Made by a program: the position numbers and the translations under genes
The notes under the pieces: model-generated
The model's database searches: none
What the model saw: only the letters and a program-made list of their open reading frames with translations
What the model was told of the DNA's origin: nothing
Assembly: GCA_023128035.1 (NCBI GenBank)
Contig: JAGMES010000090.1
Span: 1-17,391, forward strand
Length of the DNA stretch: 17,391 bases
Origin: Halanaerobiales bacterium
GTDB taxonomy: Bacteria; Bacillota_F; Halanaerobiia; DY22613
Direction: 5' to 3'
Shown: positions 1 to 6,843 of the stretch, piece by piece
How positions within the stretch are numbered: position 1 is the first letter of the stretch
Layout: each line of letters opens with the position of its first letter

Positions 1-126
1 ATACTTTTTGTGGGCTAATCATTTTATTTATATTTTTTTATGGATTAACGATAATAAAAATGTACAAGATAGAGATAAAAGGTGGAACTTTAAAAATATC
101 TTTAAAGGAGGTTAAGTTAGCATATT

Positions 127-822
127 ATGAAGTCAAAAATCGCTGTAATTATCTTGCTTTCCATCTTGGTCATGATTGGAGTATCAACATGGGAATTAGC
201 TACAACAGATGCCCAGGGAGGTCGTACTCTTTATTGGGGAAGTCGTGGATCAGATGTTTCTGCTTTGCAAAGACGTTTGAAGCAATGGGGTTATTATAAG
301 AGTGCTGTTGATGGTATTTTTGGTGCTTCAACGAGTGCCGCTGTAAAGTTATTTCAGCGGAAGAATGGATTAATGGTGGATGGAATTGTGGGTGCTAAAA
401 CCTGGGCGGCTTGTGGTTTTAGTACTAAAACTCAGAGAACTACAGGCACAGGAACAAAAGGAATTACAAATAATAATGATCTTGATTTGCTGGCTCGACT
501 AATTCATGCTGAGGCGAGGGCAGAACCGTATATTGGACAAGTATCTGTTGGTGCTGTATTGTTGAACCGGGTTAGAAGTTCAAAATTTCCTAACACGATT
601 GCTGGTGTAATTTATCAGCCTTTAGCATTTGAATCTGTTGCGAACGGTCAATTTAATCTCTCACCTACCTCTGAAAATTACCGTTCAGCCAGAGATGCTA
701 TGAATGGTTGGGATCCTACATATGGTTGTACATTTTTCTGGAATCCGTCAAAAAAAGTAAGTAAATGGATTTGGTCAAGACAAATAATTGTAAAATACGG
801 AGATCATGTTTTTGGAAAGTAG
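127..822 (+). CDS. sleB: Spore cortex-lytic enzyme SleB
   Basis: Lytic enzyme that degrades the spore cortex peptidoglycan (muramic-delta-lactam containing) during germination, exported to the inner-membrane/cortex interface. The 231 residues hold an N-terminal signal segment (about 1-30, hydrophobic core 6-20). A PG_binding_1 domain follows at about 33-97 (SDVSALQRRL, VDGIFGASTSAAVKLFQ, VDGIVGAKTW). A short Thr/Gly/Asn linker leads to a C-terminal SleB/CwlJ (Hydrolase_2) domain at about 118-231. The motif HAEARAEPYIGQV contains Glu129, the expected catalytic acid, and NRV and the terminal GDHVFGK are typical of the family. Length fits SleB. An AAAGGAGG site at 104-111 precedes the ATG, with rather long spacing of about 15 nt. 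The stop sits in the ribosome site of ypeB, so the two are co-transcribed, as usual for this pair. Expression is expected in the forespore (sigma G), but I could not identify a convincing promoter in the 126 nt upstream. Confidence 0.95.
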   Translation: MKSKIAVIILLSILVMIGVSTWELATTDAQGGRTLYWGSRGSDVSALQRRLKQWGYYKSAVDGIFGASTSAAVKLFQRKNGLMVDGIVGAKTWAACGFSTKTQRTTGTGTKGITNNNDLDLLARLIHAEARAEPYIGQVSVGAVLLNRVRSSKFPNTIAGVIYQPLAFESVANGQFNLSPTSENYRSARDAMNGWDPTYGCTFFWNPSKKVSKWIWSRQIIVKYGDHVFGK

Positions 823-835
823 GAGGTGAGCTGAA

Positions 836-2194
836 ATGAAAACTAGATGGATAATTCCAGTCGCGGTAATCGCCCTTTTACTGATAGGAACAGGTATTTG
901 GGGCTATAACCAATATAAAACGCGTCAAAATTTAGAAATTTTTTTAGGAAACCAATATAAAGAATCATTTTACAAATTAGTGGATCGGTGTGAAAATGTT
1001 AATAGTTTTTTGGGTAAAGGAATTGTAGCCAATGGTCAGGAACAATTTATTCGTAATTTGGATGATTGTTCTGCTGCAGCCGCTGCTGCTCAAGAGCAGC
1101 TAAACCAACTCCCTATTTCCAATGCTACTTTGATGAAAACATCAAAATTCCTAACTCAGGTTGGAGATTATTGTCGAGCGTTGTCAAAAGAAAATTTACA
1201 AGAACGGACAGTGACGGGCGATCAAAGAGATAAGTTACAGTCTCTAAGAAGTCAATGTGCTAATCTTTCACAAGCTCTTTTAGATTTACAAAGGGAAGTT
1301 AATGATGGAACCATACGAGTTGGCGAATTGATTAAAGGAGCACGAAATACAGTTGATGATGCCGATAATCAACTTCTTTCCAATAATTTTAAAAATTTAG
1401 TGGAAAGTAATGAACCTTTTCCAACTTTAATTTATGATGGTCCATTTTCTGATCACATTGATCAACAACAGCCTAAAGGATTGACAGGAGGAAATATCTC
1501 TAATGATAAGGGACGAGAGATTTGTACAAATTTTGTAGAATATGATGGAAATCCAAATTTGGTAATCAAAGATATTGATAATGCGAAAGGTAAAATGCCA
1601 GCTTATCAATATACGATTCAACCAAATAATGATTCTCAAAATCACACTACAATTGGATGTTCAAAAAAAGGGGGACATGTAATTTGGTTTATTAATCCAC
1701 GAGAAGTGGGAGATCAAAAGATTACTCGTGCAGGTGCAGTCCAACGTTGTGATCAGTTCCTAGAGGAACGTAATTTCACTGATATGGTTCCTACCTATTC
1801 TTGGATTGAAGATAACGTACTTACTATCTCTTATGCCTATAAAGAGGATGATGTGATCATTTATCCAGATTTGATAAAATGCAAAGTTGCTATGGACAAT
1901 GGTCAGATAGTTGGTTATGAAGCAATGGGTTATCTTATGTCACATCGGAAACGGGATCTCCCTGAATCTAAGATCACTGAATCTGAGGTGCGTGAGCTTT
2001 TAAGTGAACGATTTGATGTGGAATCTACTCGACTTGCCTTGATTCCAACCTTAGGGTTAGGTGAAAAATTATGTTGGGAGGCTCGTTGTAAATATCAGGA
2101 AGAAACATATCTGTTTTACTACGATGTCGAAACTGGTGAAGAGGTAAATATTTTACGTGTGATTGATGCGCCAAATGGAACGTTTGCAAAATAG
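836..2194 (+). CDS. ypeB: Germination protein YpeB
   Basis: Partner of SleB, required for its localisation or stability in the spore inner membrane and cortex (known from Bacillus). The protein has 452 residues, close to the usual 450. Residues about 7-24 form an uncleaved-type N-terminal membrane anchor. They are followed by a helical region (about 30-190) with an Ala-rich stretch AAAAAAQEQL. The C-terminal half carries PepSY-like repeats, for example GYEAMGYL and a final YDVETGEEVNILRV; PepSY units are thought to be inhibitory. The start has an excellent AGGAGGTGA site that overlaps the sleB stop, with 13 nt between the genes, so translation is tightly coupled. A strong hairpin about 24 nt after the stop ends the operon. 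Identification rests on the sleB neighbour, length and domain layout. Confidence 0.93.
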   Translation: MKTRWIIPVAVIALLLIGTGIWGYNQYKTRQNLEIFLGNQYKESFYKLVDRCENVNSFLGKGIVANGQEQFIRNLDDCSAAAAAAQEQLNQLPISNATLMKTSKFLTQVGDYCRALSKENLQERTVTGDQRDKLQSLRSQCANLSQALLDLQREVNDGTIRVGELIKGARNTVDDADNQLLSNNFKNLVESNEPFPTLIYDGPFSDHIDQQQPKGLTGGNISNDKGREICTNFVEYDGNPNLVIKDIDNAKGKMPAYQYTIQPNNDSQNHTTIGCSKKGGHVIWFINPREVGDQKITRAGAVQRCDQFLEERNFTDMVPTYSWIEDNVLTISYAYKEDDVIIYPDLIKCKVAMDNGQIVGYEAMGYLMSHRKRDLPESKITESEVRELLSERFDVESTRLALIPTLGLGEKLCWEARCKYQEETYLFYYDVETGEEVNILRVIDAPNGTFAK

Positions 2195-2217
2195 TAGAAA
2201 TAAAGATATTCGCAAAA

Positions 2218-2278
2218 ATAGTTAAGGTAATTCGCTTAATCGAAGGCTAGTTAAGTGAATTACCTTAACTATATTTTT
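2218..2278 (+). terminator. Terminator of sleB-ypeB
   Basis: Near-perfect inverted repeat: the left arm from 2218 (ATAGTTAAGGTAATTCGCTT) pairs with the right arm ending at 2272 (...AATTACCTTAACTAT), about 22 bp with one G-T wobble and a loop of roughly 10 nt. It is followed by T5 at 2274-2278. The stem is unusually long for an intrinsic terminator, but the position just after ypeB and the T run support that role. Confidence 0.8.
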
Positions 2279-2305
2279 AATACTCTATTGAAGTAAATTT
2301 ATACC

Positions 2306-2334
2306 TTGATTTGGAGATTGTTGTATGCTAAAAT
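2306..2334 (+). promoter_or_regulatory. Predicted sigma-A promoter for the DUF1576 gene
   Basis: TTGATT (2306-2311), a 17-bp spacer and TAAAAT (2329-2334), preceded by an extended -10 TGC at 2326-2328. It lies after the ypeB terminator and 54 nt before the DUF1576 start, so the membrane-protein pair has its own promoter. Confidence 0.6.
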
Positions 2335-2387
2335 ATATTCAGAGATGATTAAAATAAACGGTGTAATTGATGAGAGTTGTTTAAAAA

Positions 2388-3692
2388 ATGAAAGAAAGGG
2401 GAATTGCTATCAAAGATTCAGTAAAGGAAAATTATATTGTAATTGAAAAAAGCGTATTTCCTAATAATGGAAAATTATTGTTTTTGACATTTTTCGCCTT
2501 ATCTTTGCTTTTATTTGGAATGTTAGTAGATAAACCAATAAATATAATTACTGGACTTTATAAGATTAGTATTGAGCCAGATTTACTAATTACAGATTAT
2601 ATCGGAGTTGGAGGTATTGGAGCATCTTTTGTGAATTCTGGTTTATTAACTCTTATAGCTATCTATATGTTATACAAATTAAAAATTAATATTAGCGGAA
2701 TATCAATTGTATCTATATTTTTGGTTGCTGGATTTGCGTTGTTCGGAAAAAATATTTTTAATGTATGGCCGATAATCGTTGGTGTGTTTTTATACGCAAA
2801 ATTTCAAAATGATAAATTTTCAAAATATATACATATAGCGCTTATGGGTACGAGTATGGCACCAATAGTAACCCAACTAATGTTTAATAAAACTTATCCA
2901 ATAATTTTTAATATTTCTTTTGCACTTTTAATTGGACTATGCATTGGTTTTATTTTACCACCCATATCTAGTTATATGATGAGAGTTCATCAAGGCTTTA
3001 ATTTATATAATATTGGATTTACAGCGGGTCTTATTGGAACTATACTTGTTTCATTATTAAAATCATATGGATTTTTACCACAAAAAAGATTGATTTGGAC
3101 AACTAATAATAATTTAATTTTAGGATTATATTTGTTAATCATATTTGTTTTAATGATAATTGTAGGATTTTATATAAATAACAAGTCTTTTAAGGGGTTA
3201 AGAAATATTTTTCAATATCACGGAAGACTTGTGACTGATTTTATTTTTTTAGAAAATTTCGGCATCACTCTTATAAATATGGGCATAAACGGACTGGTTT
3301 CTATGTTGTATATATTATTAGTTGGAGGGGCATTAAATGGGCCAACTATTGGAGGTATATTTACGATTGTAGGATTTGGAGCTTTTGGTAAACATGTAAA
3401 AAATATTTTGCCTATTTTTTTAGGAGTATTTATAGGAAGTGTAACAAAAATATGGAGTATAAATGAACCAGCAATATTATTGGCTGCGTTATTTGGGACT
3501 ACTCTAGCGCCCATTGCAGGCGAGTTTGGTTGGAAATATGGTGTGTTGGCAGGTTTTATACATTCTTCAGTAGTTTTAAATGTTGGAATATTGCATGGAG
3601 GTTTTAATCTGTATAACAATGGATTTGCAGGAGGGTTAGTCGCAGCTTTATTAATACCGCTTATTGAAGCTTTTAGGAAGGATGAAGATTAA
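2388..3692 (+). CDS. DUF1576 family polytopic membrane protein with internal duplication
   Basis: An integral membrane protein of 434 residues with about 10-12 hydrophobic segments. I recognise the DUF1576 family pattern, including NGPTIGGIFTIVGFGAFGKH (318-336). No function is established for the family that I know of. It contains an internal duplication: FALFGK (116-121) against FGAFGK (330-335), MGTSMAPI (153-160) against FGTTLAPI (369-376), and GFNLYNIGF (203-211) against GFNLYNNGF (405-413). This implies two pseudo-symmetric halves of about 210 residues, a layout common in transporters. Transport is inference only. The stop overlaps the next ATG by one base, so the following small gene is translationally coupled. 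The region is visibly richer in A/T and in ATA isoleucine codons than sleB-ypeB or the spe genes. The ATG at 2388 has no good ribosome site before it; an AAAGGGG lies just inside the frame (2395-2401), followed only by ATT/ATC codons. Confidence 0.8.
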   Translation: MKERGIAIKDSVKENYIVIEKSVFPNNGKLLFLTFFALSLLLFGMLVDKPINIITGLYKISIEPDLLITDYIGVGGIGASFVNSGLLTLIAIYMLYKLKINISGISIVSIFLVAGFALFGKNIFNVWPIIVGVFLYAKFQNDKFSKYIHIALMGTSMAPIVTQLMFNKTYPIIFNISFALLIGLCIGFILPPISSYMMRVHQGFNLYNIGFTAGLIGTILVSLLKSYGFLPQKRLIWTTNNNLILGLYLLIIFVLMIIVGFYINNKSFKGLRNIFQYHGRLVTDFIFLENFGITLINMGINGLVSMLYILLVGGALNGPTIGGIFTIVGFGAFGKHVKNILPIFLGVFIGSVTKIWSINEPAILLAALFGTTLAPIAGEFGWKYGVLAGFIHSSVVLNVGILHGGFNLYNNGFAGGLVAALLIPLIEAFRKDED

Positions 3693-4033
3693 TGAAACAC
3701 GATAAAAAGAGAATTTCGAAAATAATTGATGAATTAATCATGTATTGTTTATCCATGGATTCAACAGATATTGATGTTAAGTTAGAGAATAGAGAAGATT
3801 ATTGGAAAATACAAATTAAAAGCAATTGCAATAATATAAAAGAAGAAAAAATAAATAGATTGATCAAATGTTTAAATTATCCAAAACAAGAAGAGATGGA
3901 AGAATATTATTGGGAATTAACTGGCGAATGTGATGTAGATACTGAACTTTCTATTGTAGGAATGATGACAAATAAAGCTGAAGTGAATTTTGCTAATGAT
4001 ATTTTAGAGATAGTATTATATAGGAATAAATGA
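3692..4033 (+). CDS. Small soluble protein coupled to DUF1576 gene, unknown function
   Basis: I do not recognise this 113-residue protein. It has no signal peptide or membrane segment and is acidic and lysine-rich, with predicted helix-strand alternation. A helix (about 5-22) is followed by a strand pair around DIDVKLENREDYWKIQIKS, a helix near 50-62, a stretch with three Tyr/Trp residues (EEYYWELTGEC), and a final strand (ILEIVLYRN). It has three Cys residues outside the N-terminal region (after KSN, LIK and TGE), with no metal-site spacing evident. Its ATG overlaps the stop of the DUF1576 gene (TAATG), so the two products are probably made together; a cytoplasmic subunit or regulator of the membrane protein is the obvious inference. 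It shares the same AT-rich composition as its neighbour. Confidence 0.7.
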   Translation: MKHDKKRISKIIDELIMYCLSMDSTDIDVKLENREDYWKIQIKSNCNNIKEEKINRLIKCLNYPKQEEMEEYYWELTGECDVDTELSIVGMMTNKAEVNFANDILEIVLYRNK

Positions 4034-4116
4034 TGTGAACAATTCAAATAATATTTGGTGTATATGAATTATATATGCATTATCATCCACCTAAATTAAG
4101 AAAATCGCTATTTTTA

Positions 4117-4138
4117 AGGAAAAATTCGAATTTTTCCT
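4117..4138. promoter_or_regulatory. Perfect 22-bp palindrome upstream of speD
   Basis: The half-site AGGAAAAATTC is followed immediately by its exact reverse complement, giving 22 bp of perfect two-fold symmetry. The palindrome ends 30 bp before the -35 box of the speD promoter. It could be an operator for a dimeric regulator or a weak terminator for the gene ending at 4033. A T run does not follow on the plus strand, which makes a terminator less likely. Confidence 0.45.
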
Positions 4139-4168
4139 GTAATTCAAGAATTTTTTTAGAAAAAGTTA

Positions 4169-4196
4169 TTGACTTTTTCGTGTAATTTGCTAAAAT
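4169..4196 (+). promoter_or_regulatory. Predicted sigma-A promoter of speD, with inverted repeat over the -35
   Basis: TTGACT (4169-4174), a 16-bp spacer and TAAAAT (4191-4196), placed 68 nt before the speD ATG. An inverted repeat, GAAAAAGT (4159-4166) and ACTTTTTC (4172-4179) with a 5-nt spacer, covers the -35 hexamer. Protein bound there would be expected to affect transcription. Confidence 0.65.
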
Positions 4197-4264
4197 AAAT
4201 TTAATGAAATTAAGGATGATACATCCCAAAATCACAAATCCCCATAAGAAAGGAAGGATTGCTT

Positions 4265-4654
4265 ATGCAGGGTCAATTCGGAGGTGCTTTGGGCCGCCAT
4301 GTATTGGTAGAAGCTTATGATTGCAAAGTAGAGTTTCTTGATAATGTTAAGAATGTTGAAAAAGTGATGGTTGATGCTGCTTTATCGGCGGGAGCCGAGG
4401 TTCGTGAGGTAGCCTTTCATAAGTTTTCACCACAAGGAGTTAGTGGAGTTGTAGTCATCGCTGAATCTCATCTGACAATTCATACTTGGCCAGAATTAGG
4501 ATATGCTGCAATTGATGTTTTTACATGTGGCGAAAGCCTAAATCCATGGGATGCCGTAGATTATCTAATAGAAAAGTTTGGTGCGGAATCTGTGACAGCA
4601 AATGAAGTGAAAAGAGGAATTTTTAAGAAAGATTCGAATGTGAAGGTATCTTAG
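4265..4654 (+). CDS. speD: S-adenosylmethionine decarboxylase proenzyme (short bacterial type)
   Basis: Decarboxylates S-adenosylmethionine to supply the aminopropyl donor for spermidine synthase; cytoplasmic and pyruvoyl-dependent. This is the short (about 130-residue) SpeH-like class. The self-cleavage site is Glu-Ser in VVIAESHLTIHTWPE: Ser68 would become the pyruvoyl group, with His73 and Cys88 as proton donors. The spacing (5 and 20 residues after Ser) equals that of the Thermotoga enzyme (S63, H68, C83). The open frame extends to a TTG at 4259, but AGGAAGG at 4251-4257 is correctly spaced only for the ATG at 4265, giving 129 residues. A promoter lies upstream and a terminator downstream, so speD can be transcribed independently of speE. 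Confidence 0.95.
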   Translation: MQGQFGGALGRHVLVEAYDCKVEFLDNVKNVEKVMVDAALSAGAEVREVAFHKFSPQGVSGVVVIAESHLTIHTWPELGYAAIDVFTCGESLNPWDAVDYLIEKFGAESVTANEVKRGIFKKDSNVKVS

Positions 4655-4687
4655 AATACGGATGGGTTTTTCTTTTATACCTTCTTG

Positions 4688-4728
4688 CCCTATGATATTT
4701 ACTAATATATAGATATCATAGGGTTTTT
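4688..4728 (+). terminator. Terminator between speD and speE
   Basis: Stem CCCTATGATAT (4688-4698) with ATATCATAGGG (4713-4723), 11 perfect base pairs, loop of 14 nt, followed by T5 (4724-4728). A canonical intrinsic terminator 34 nt after the speD stop. Confidence 0.9.
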
Positions 4729-4751
4729 ACTCTATATGTGATGTAATATTT

Positions 4752-4779
4752 TTGCAAAAAAGATAATAGTGAATAAAAT
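4752..4779 (+). promoter_or_regulatory. Possible promoter of speE
   Basis: TTGCAA (4752-4757), 16-bp spacer, TAAAAT (4774-4779), located between the speD terminator and the speE ribosome site. The -35 is imperfect and the start point would fall close to the ribosome site, so this is tentative. Confidence 0.4.
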
Positions 4780-4804
4780 TTAAAAGGATGAGGGGGAAAA
4801 AATT

Positions 4805-5644
4805 ATGGAACTGTGGTACACAGAATATCAAACAAAGAAATTTGGAATTACTGCTAAGATTGCTAGAACTATTCATTCTGAGGAGACTGATTTTCAACGA
4901 TTGGATGTAATTGACACTGAACAATTTGGACGGATGTTAGTTTTAGATGGGATGGTTATGACTACAGAGGGGGATGAGTTTGTTTATCATGAGATGATCA
5001 GTCATATTCCGATGATTACTCATCCAAGTCCAAAAAAAATTGCTGTTATAGGAGGAGGAGATGGAGGAGCTATTCGAGAGCTCATCAAGCATCCGTCTGT
5101 AGAAGAAGCTCATCTTGTTGAAATCGATGAAAAAGTGATTGAATATAGCAAGCAGTATTTACCTGACATCGCTTGTGGTTTGGATGATCCAAAGGTTAAA
5201 GTGTTTGTGGCTGATGGAATCAAACATATTAAAGAAAGTAAAAACACATATGATGTAATTTTAGTTGATTCGACTGAACCTATTGGCCCTGCAGTAGGAT
5301 TATTCTCTAAAGATTTTTATCAAGATATTTATAATGCTTTAAAAGAAGATGGACTATTTGTAGCTCAAACTGAGTCACCATTTTTTAATAAAGATTTAAT
5401 TAGGGATACGAATAAAGCAATCAGTGAGCTATTCCCGATAGCTAAATTATACCTAGCAAGTATTCCTACATATCCAAGTGGTCTTTGGAGTTTTACAATG
5501 GGTTCAAAGAAATATAAACCTGAAGATGCAGATATGAGTAGAGCAGAATCTATTTCTTCCAGTACTAAATATTATAATGAAAAAATCCATCAATCTGCTT
5601 TTTCGTTACCAAACTTTGTTTGTGAATTAACTGTCCAAACATAA
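4805..5644 (+). CDS. speE: Spermidine synthase (polyamine aminopropyltransferase)
   Basis: Transfers the aminopropyl group from decarboxylated S-adenosylmethionine to putrescine to make spermidine; cytoplasmic. The 279 residues match the usual bacterial length. An N-terminal beta domain (1-55, with [13 protein letters not shown]) precedes a Rossmann-type domain. The nucleotide-binding loop is GGGDGG (83-88), followed by LVEID (104-108), VADG (135-138) and the catalytic motif VDSTEPIGP with Asp155. YHEM (61-64) and the [10 protein letters not shown] segment are also typical. The ribosome site AGGATGAGGGGG lies about 8 nt before the ATG. It sits between speD and speB, giving a compact polyamine cluster. 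Putrescine specificity is inferred from the neighbours. Confidence 0.96.
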   Translation: MELWYTEYQTKKFGITAKIARTIHSEETDFQRLDVIDTEQFGRMLVLDGMVMTTEGDEFVYHEMISHIPMITHPSPKKIAVIGGGDGGAIRELIKHPSVEEAHLVEIDEKVIEYSKQYLPDIACGLDDPKVKVFVADGIKHIKESKNTYDVILVDSTEPIGPAVGLFSKDFYQDIYNALKEDGLFVAQTESPFFNKDLIRDTNKAISELFPIAKLYLASIPTYPSGLWSFTMGSKKYKPEDADMSRAESISSSTKYYNEKIHQSAFSLPNFVCELTVQT

Positions 5645-5736
5645 TAAGTTTATAATAACATTTTTGAAAGGGGTTTTCAGAATAGTTCCCATTTCCTGTG
5701 GGTGAGGAGTAGGAATCCTAAAAAGTTGTTAAATAA

Positions 5737-5762
5737 AATCTATTTAGCTAGCTAAATAGATT
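5737..5762. promoter_or_regulatory. Perfect 26-bp palindrome just before the speB ribosome site
   Basis: The half-site AATCTATTTAGCT is followed by its exact reverse complement. It lies in the 138-nt speE-speB spacer and ends 8 nt before the GGGGG ribosome site (5771-5775) of speB. In RNA it would form a hairpin of about 11-12 bp. No T run follows, so an operator or a translational control hairpin is more likely than a terminator. The rest of the spacer (5645-5736) holds a small CCCA...TGGG hairpin and no reading frame. Confidence 0.5.
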
Positions 5763-5782
5763 ATTTCAAAGGGGGAATTGAG

Positions 5783-6652
5783 ATGGATAAACTGAATGAA
5801 ATGACGGCTACGTTACGCTTTTTGGGTAGTCAGGAAACACCAGAAGGTGCAGAGTTAATTGTTGTGGGCGCACCCATGGATTTTACCACAAGTTTTCGTC
5901 CAGGAGCTAGATTTGGACCAGAAGGGATTCGAAACATTTCATATGGTTTGGAAGAGTTTAGTTTTGAATTAGAGAAAAGTTTGGATGATGTAAGATTTTA
6001 TGATGCTGGTGATTTAGAAGTGCCATATGGGGATGTTGAAGGCTCTTTAGATATGATAGAAGAGGCTGCAGAGATTATTTTAAAGGCGGGTAAAAAACCG
6101 ATCTTTTTAGGTGGTGAGCATTTAATTTCATGGCCAGTAATTAAGGCAGTTTATCGTTACTACCCTGATTTAGCAGTTATTCATTTCGATGCTCATGCAG
6201 ATCTTAGAGAAGAATTTTGGGGACAAGTAAATTCCCATGCAACCGTTATTGGGCATTGTGCACGGATGATGGGTGGTAAAAATATTTATCAGTTAGGGAT
6301 TCGTTCGGGTTCAGTTGAAGAATTGGCTTGGGGAAGAGAAAATACAAATCTTTATCGAGCGAAAGTAATTGAAGCAATTCCAGAAGTAATTCAGTCTATA
6401 GGAAACCGACCTGTTTATGTAACAATAGATATAGACGTTTTAGATCCTGCTTTTGCACCAGGTACTGGAACACCTGAAGCGGGTGGCATTTCTTCAAGAG
6501 AGTTAATTGATAGCGTTTATATGTTAAAAGATATGAATATAGTTGGTTTTGATATTGTTGAAGTTGCTCCTGATTACGATCCAGCCAAAGCTACTGCTTT
6601 TGTTGCAGGTAAACTTTTGCGAGAAGCTTTATTGATGATGAGCAATGAATAA
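5783..6652 (+). CDS. speB: Agmatinase (ureohydrolase family)
   Basis: Hydrolyses agmatine to putrescine and urea in the cytoplasm, supplying the acceptor for SpeE. The 289 residues are normal for bacterial agmatinase. All binuclear Mn ligands are present: His113 in LGGEHL, Asp136/His138/Asp140 in HFDAHADLR, and Asp216/Asp218 in TIDIDVLDPAFAPGTGTPEAGG. The segment SHATVIGH and the context with speD and speE favour agmatinase over arginase or formiminoglutamase. The ATG follows GGGGG with good spacing. A 26-bp palindrome sits directly upstream. No arginine decarboxylase (speA) is in the window; it must be elsewhere if this pathway runs from arginine. Confidence 0.95.
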   Translation: MDKLNEMTATLRFLGSQETPEGAELIVVGAPMDFTTSFRPGARFGPEGIRNISYGLEEFSFELEKSLDDVRFYDAGDLEVPYGDVEGSLDMIEEAAEIILKAGKKPIFLGGEHLISWPVIKAVYRYYPDLAVIHFDAHADLREEFWGQVNSHATVIGHCARMMGGKNIYQLGIRSGSVEELAWGRENTNLYRAKVIEAIPEVIQSIGNRPVYVTIDIDVLDPAFAPGTGTPEAGGISSRELIDSVYMLKDMNIVGFDIVEVAPDYDPAKATAFVAGKLLREALLMMSNE

Positions 6653-6681
6653 GCAGTACATATTGTATGATTATATTCTGT

Positions 6682-6729
6682 TAAAATCTTCTAAATTGAG
6701 CAAGCATGAACTTAATTTAGCAGATTTTA
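6682..6729 (+). terminator. Imperfect hairpin after speB, possible terminator
   Basis: Arms TAAAATCTTCTAAATTGAG (6682-6700) and CTTAATTTAGCAGATTTTA (6711-6729) pair over 19 positions with one mismatch and one G-U wobble; the loop is 10 nt. The T tract is the end of the stem itself (TTTT) and not a run after it, so termination may be weak. It lies 30 nt after the speB stop and would separate cas6 from the polyamine genes. Confidence 0.45.
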
Positions 6730-6843
6730 TATCGTTTAGAGGAAAATTTAGAGAAAGATCGAATTAAATATAAAGAAAGAACCGAAGAAGACCTGTTCTA
6801 TCCGGGCCAAAGATCAGGGATGATTCAGAGGAGGGAAAAGTTG

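Noticed and set aside
1..126. Possible sigma G promoter upstream of sleB
   Set aside because: Expected from Bacillus, but the AT-rich sequence offers several partial matches and none with convincing boxes and spacing; nothing else is identifiable in this stretch.
3218..3619. Minus-strand open frame of 133 codons inside the DUF1576 gene
   Set aside because: It is antisense to a well-supported membrane protein, has no ribosome site or family resemblance, and reflects codon bias of the sense gene.
5645..5736. Riboswitch-like leader before speB (GAGGAGTAG shared with 7631-7639)
   Set aside because: The shared 9-mer recalls yybP-ykoY RNAs, but the rest of the manganese-sensor core is absent at both places and no transporter gene follows.
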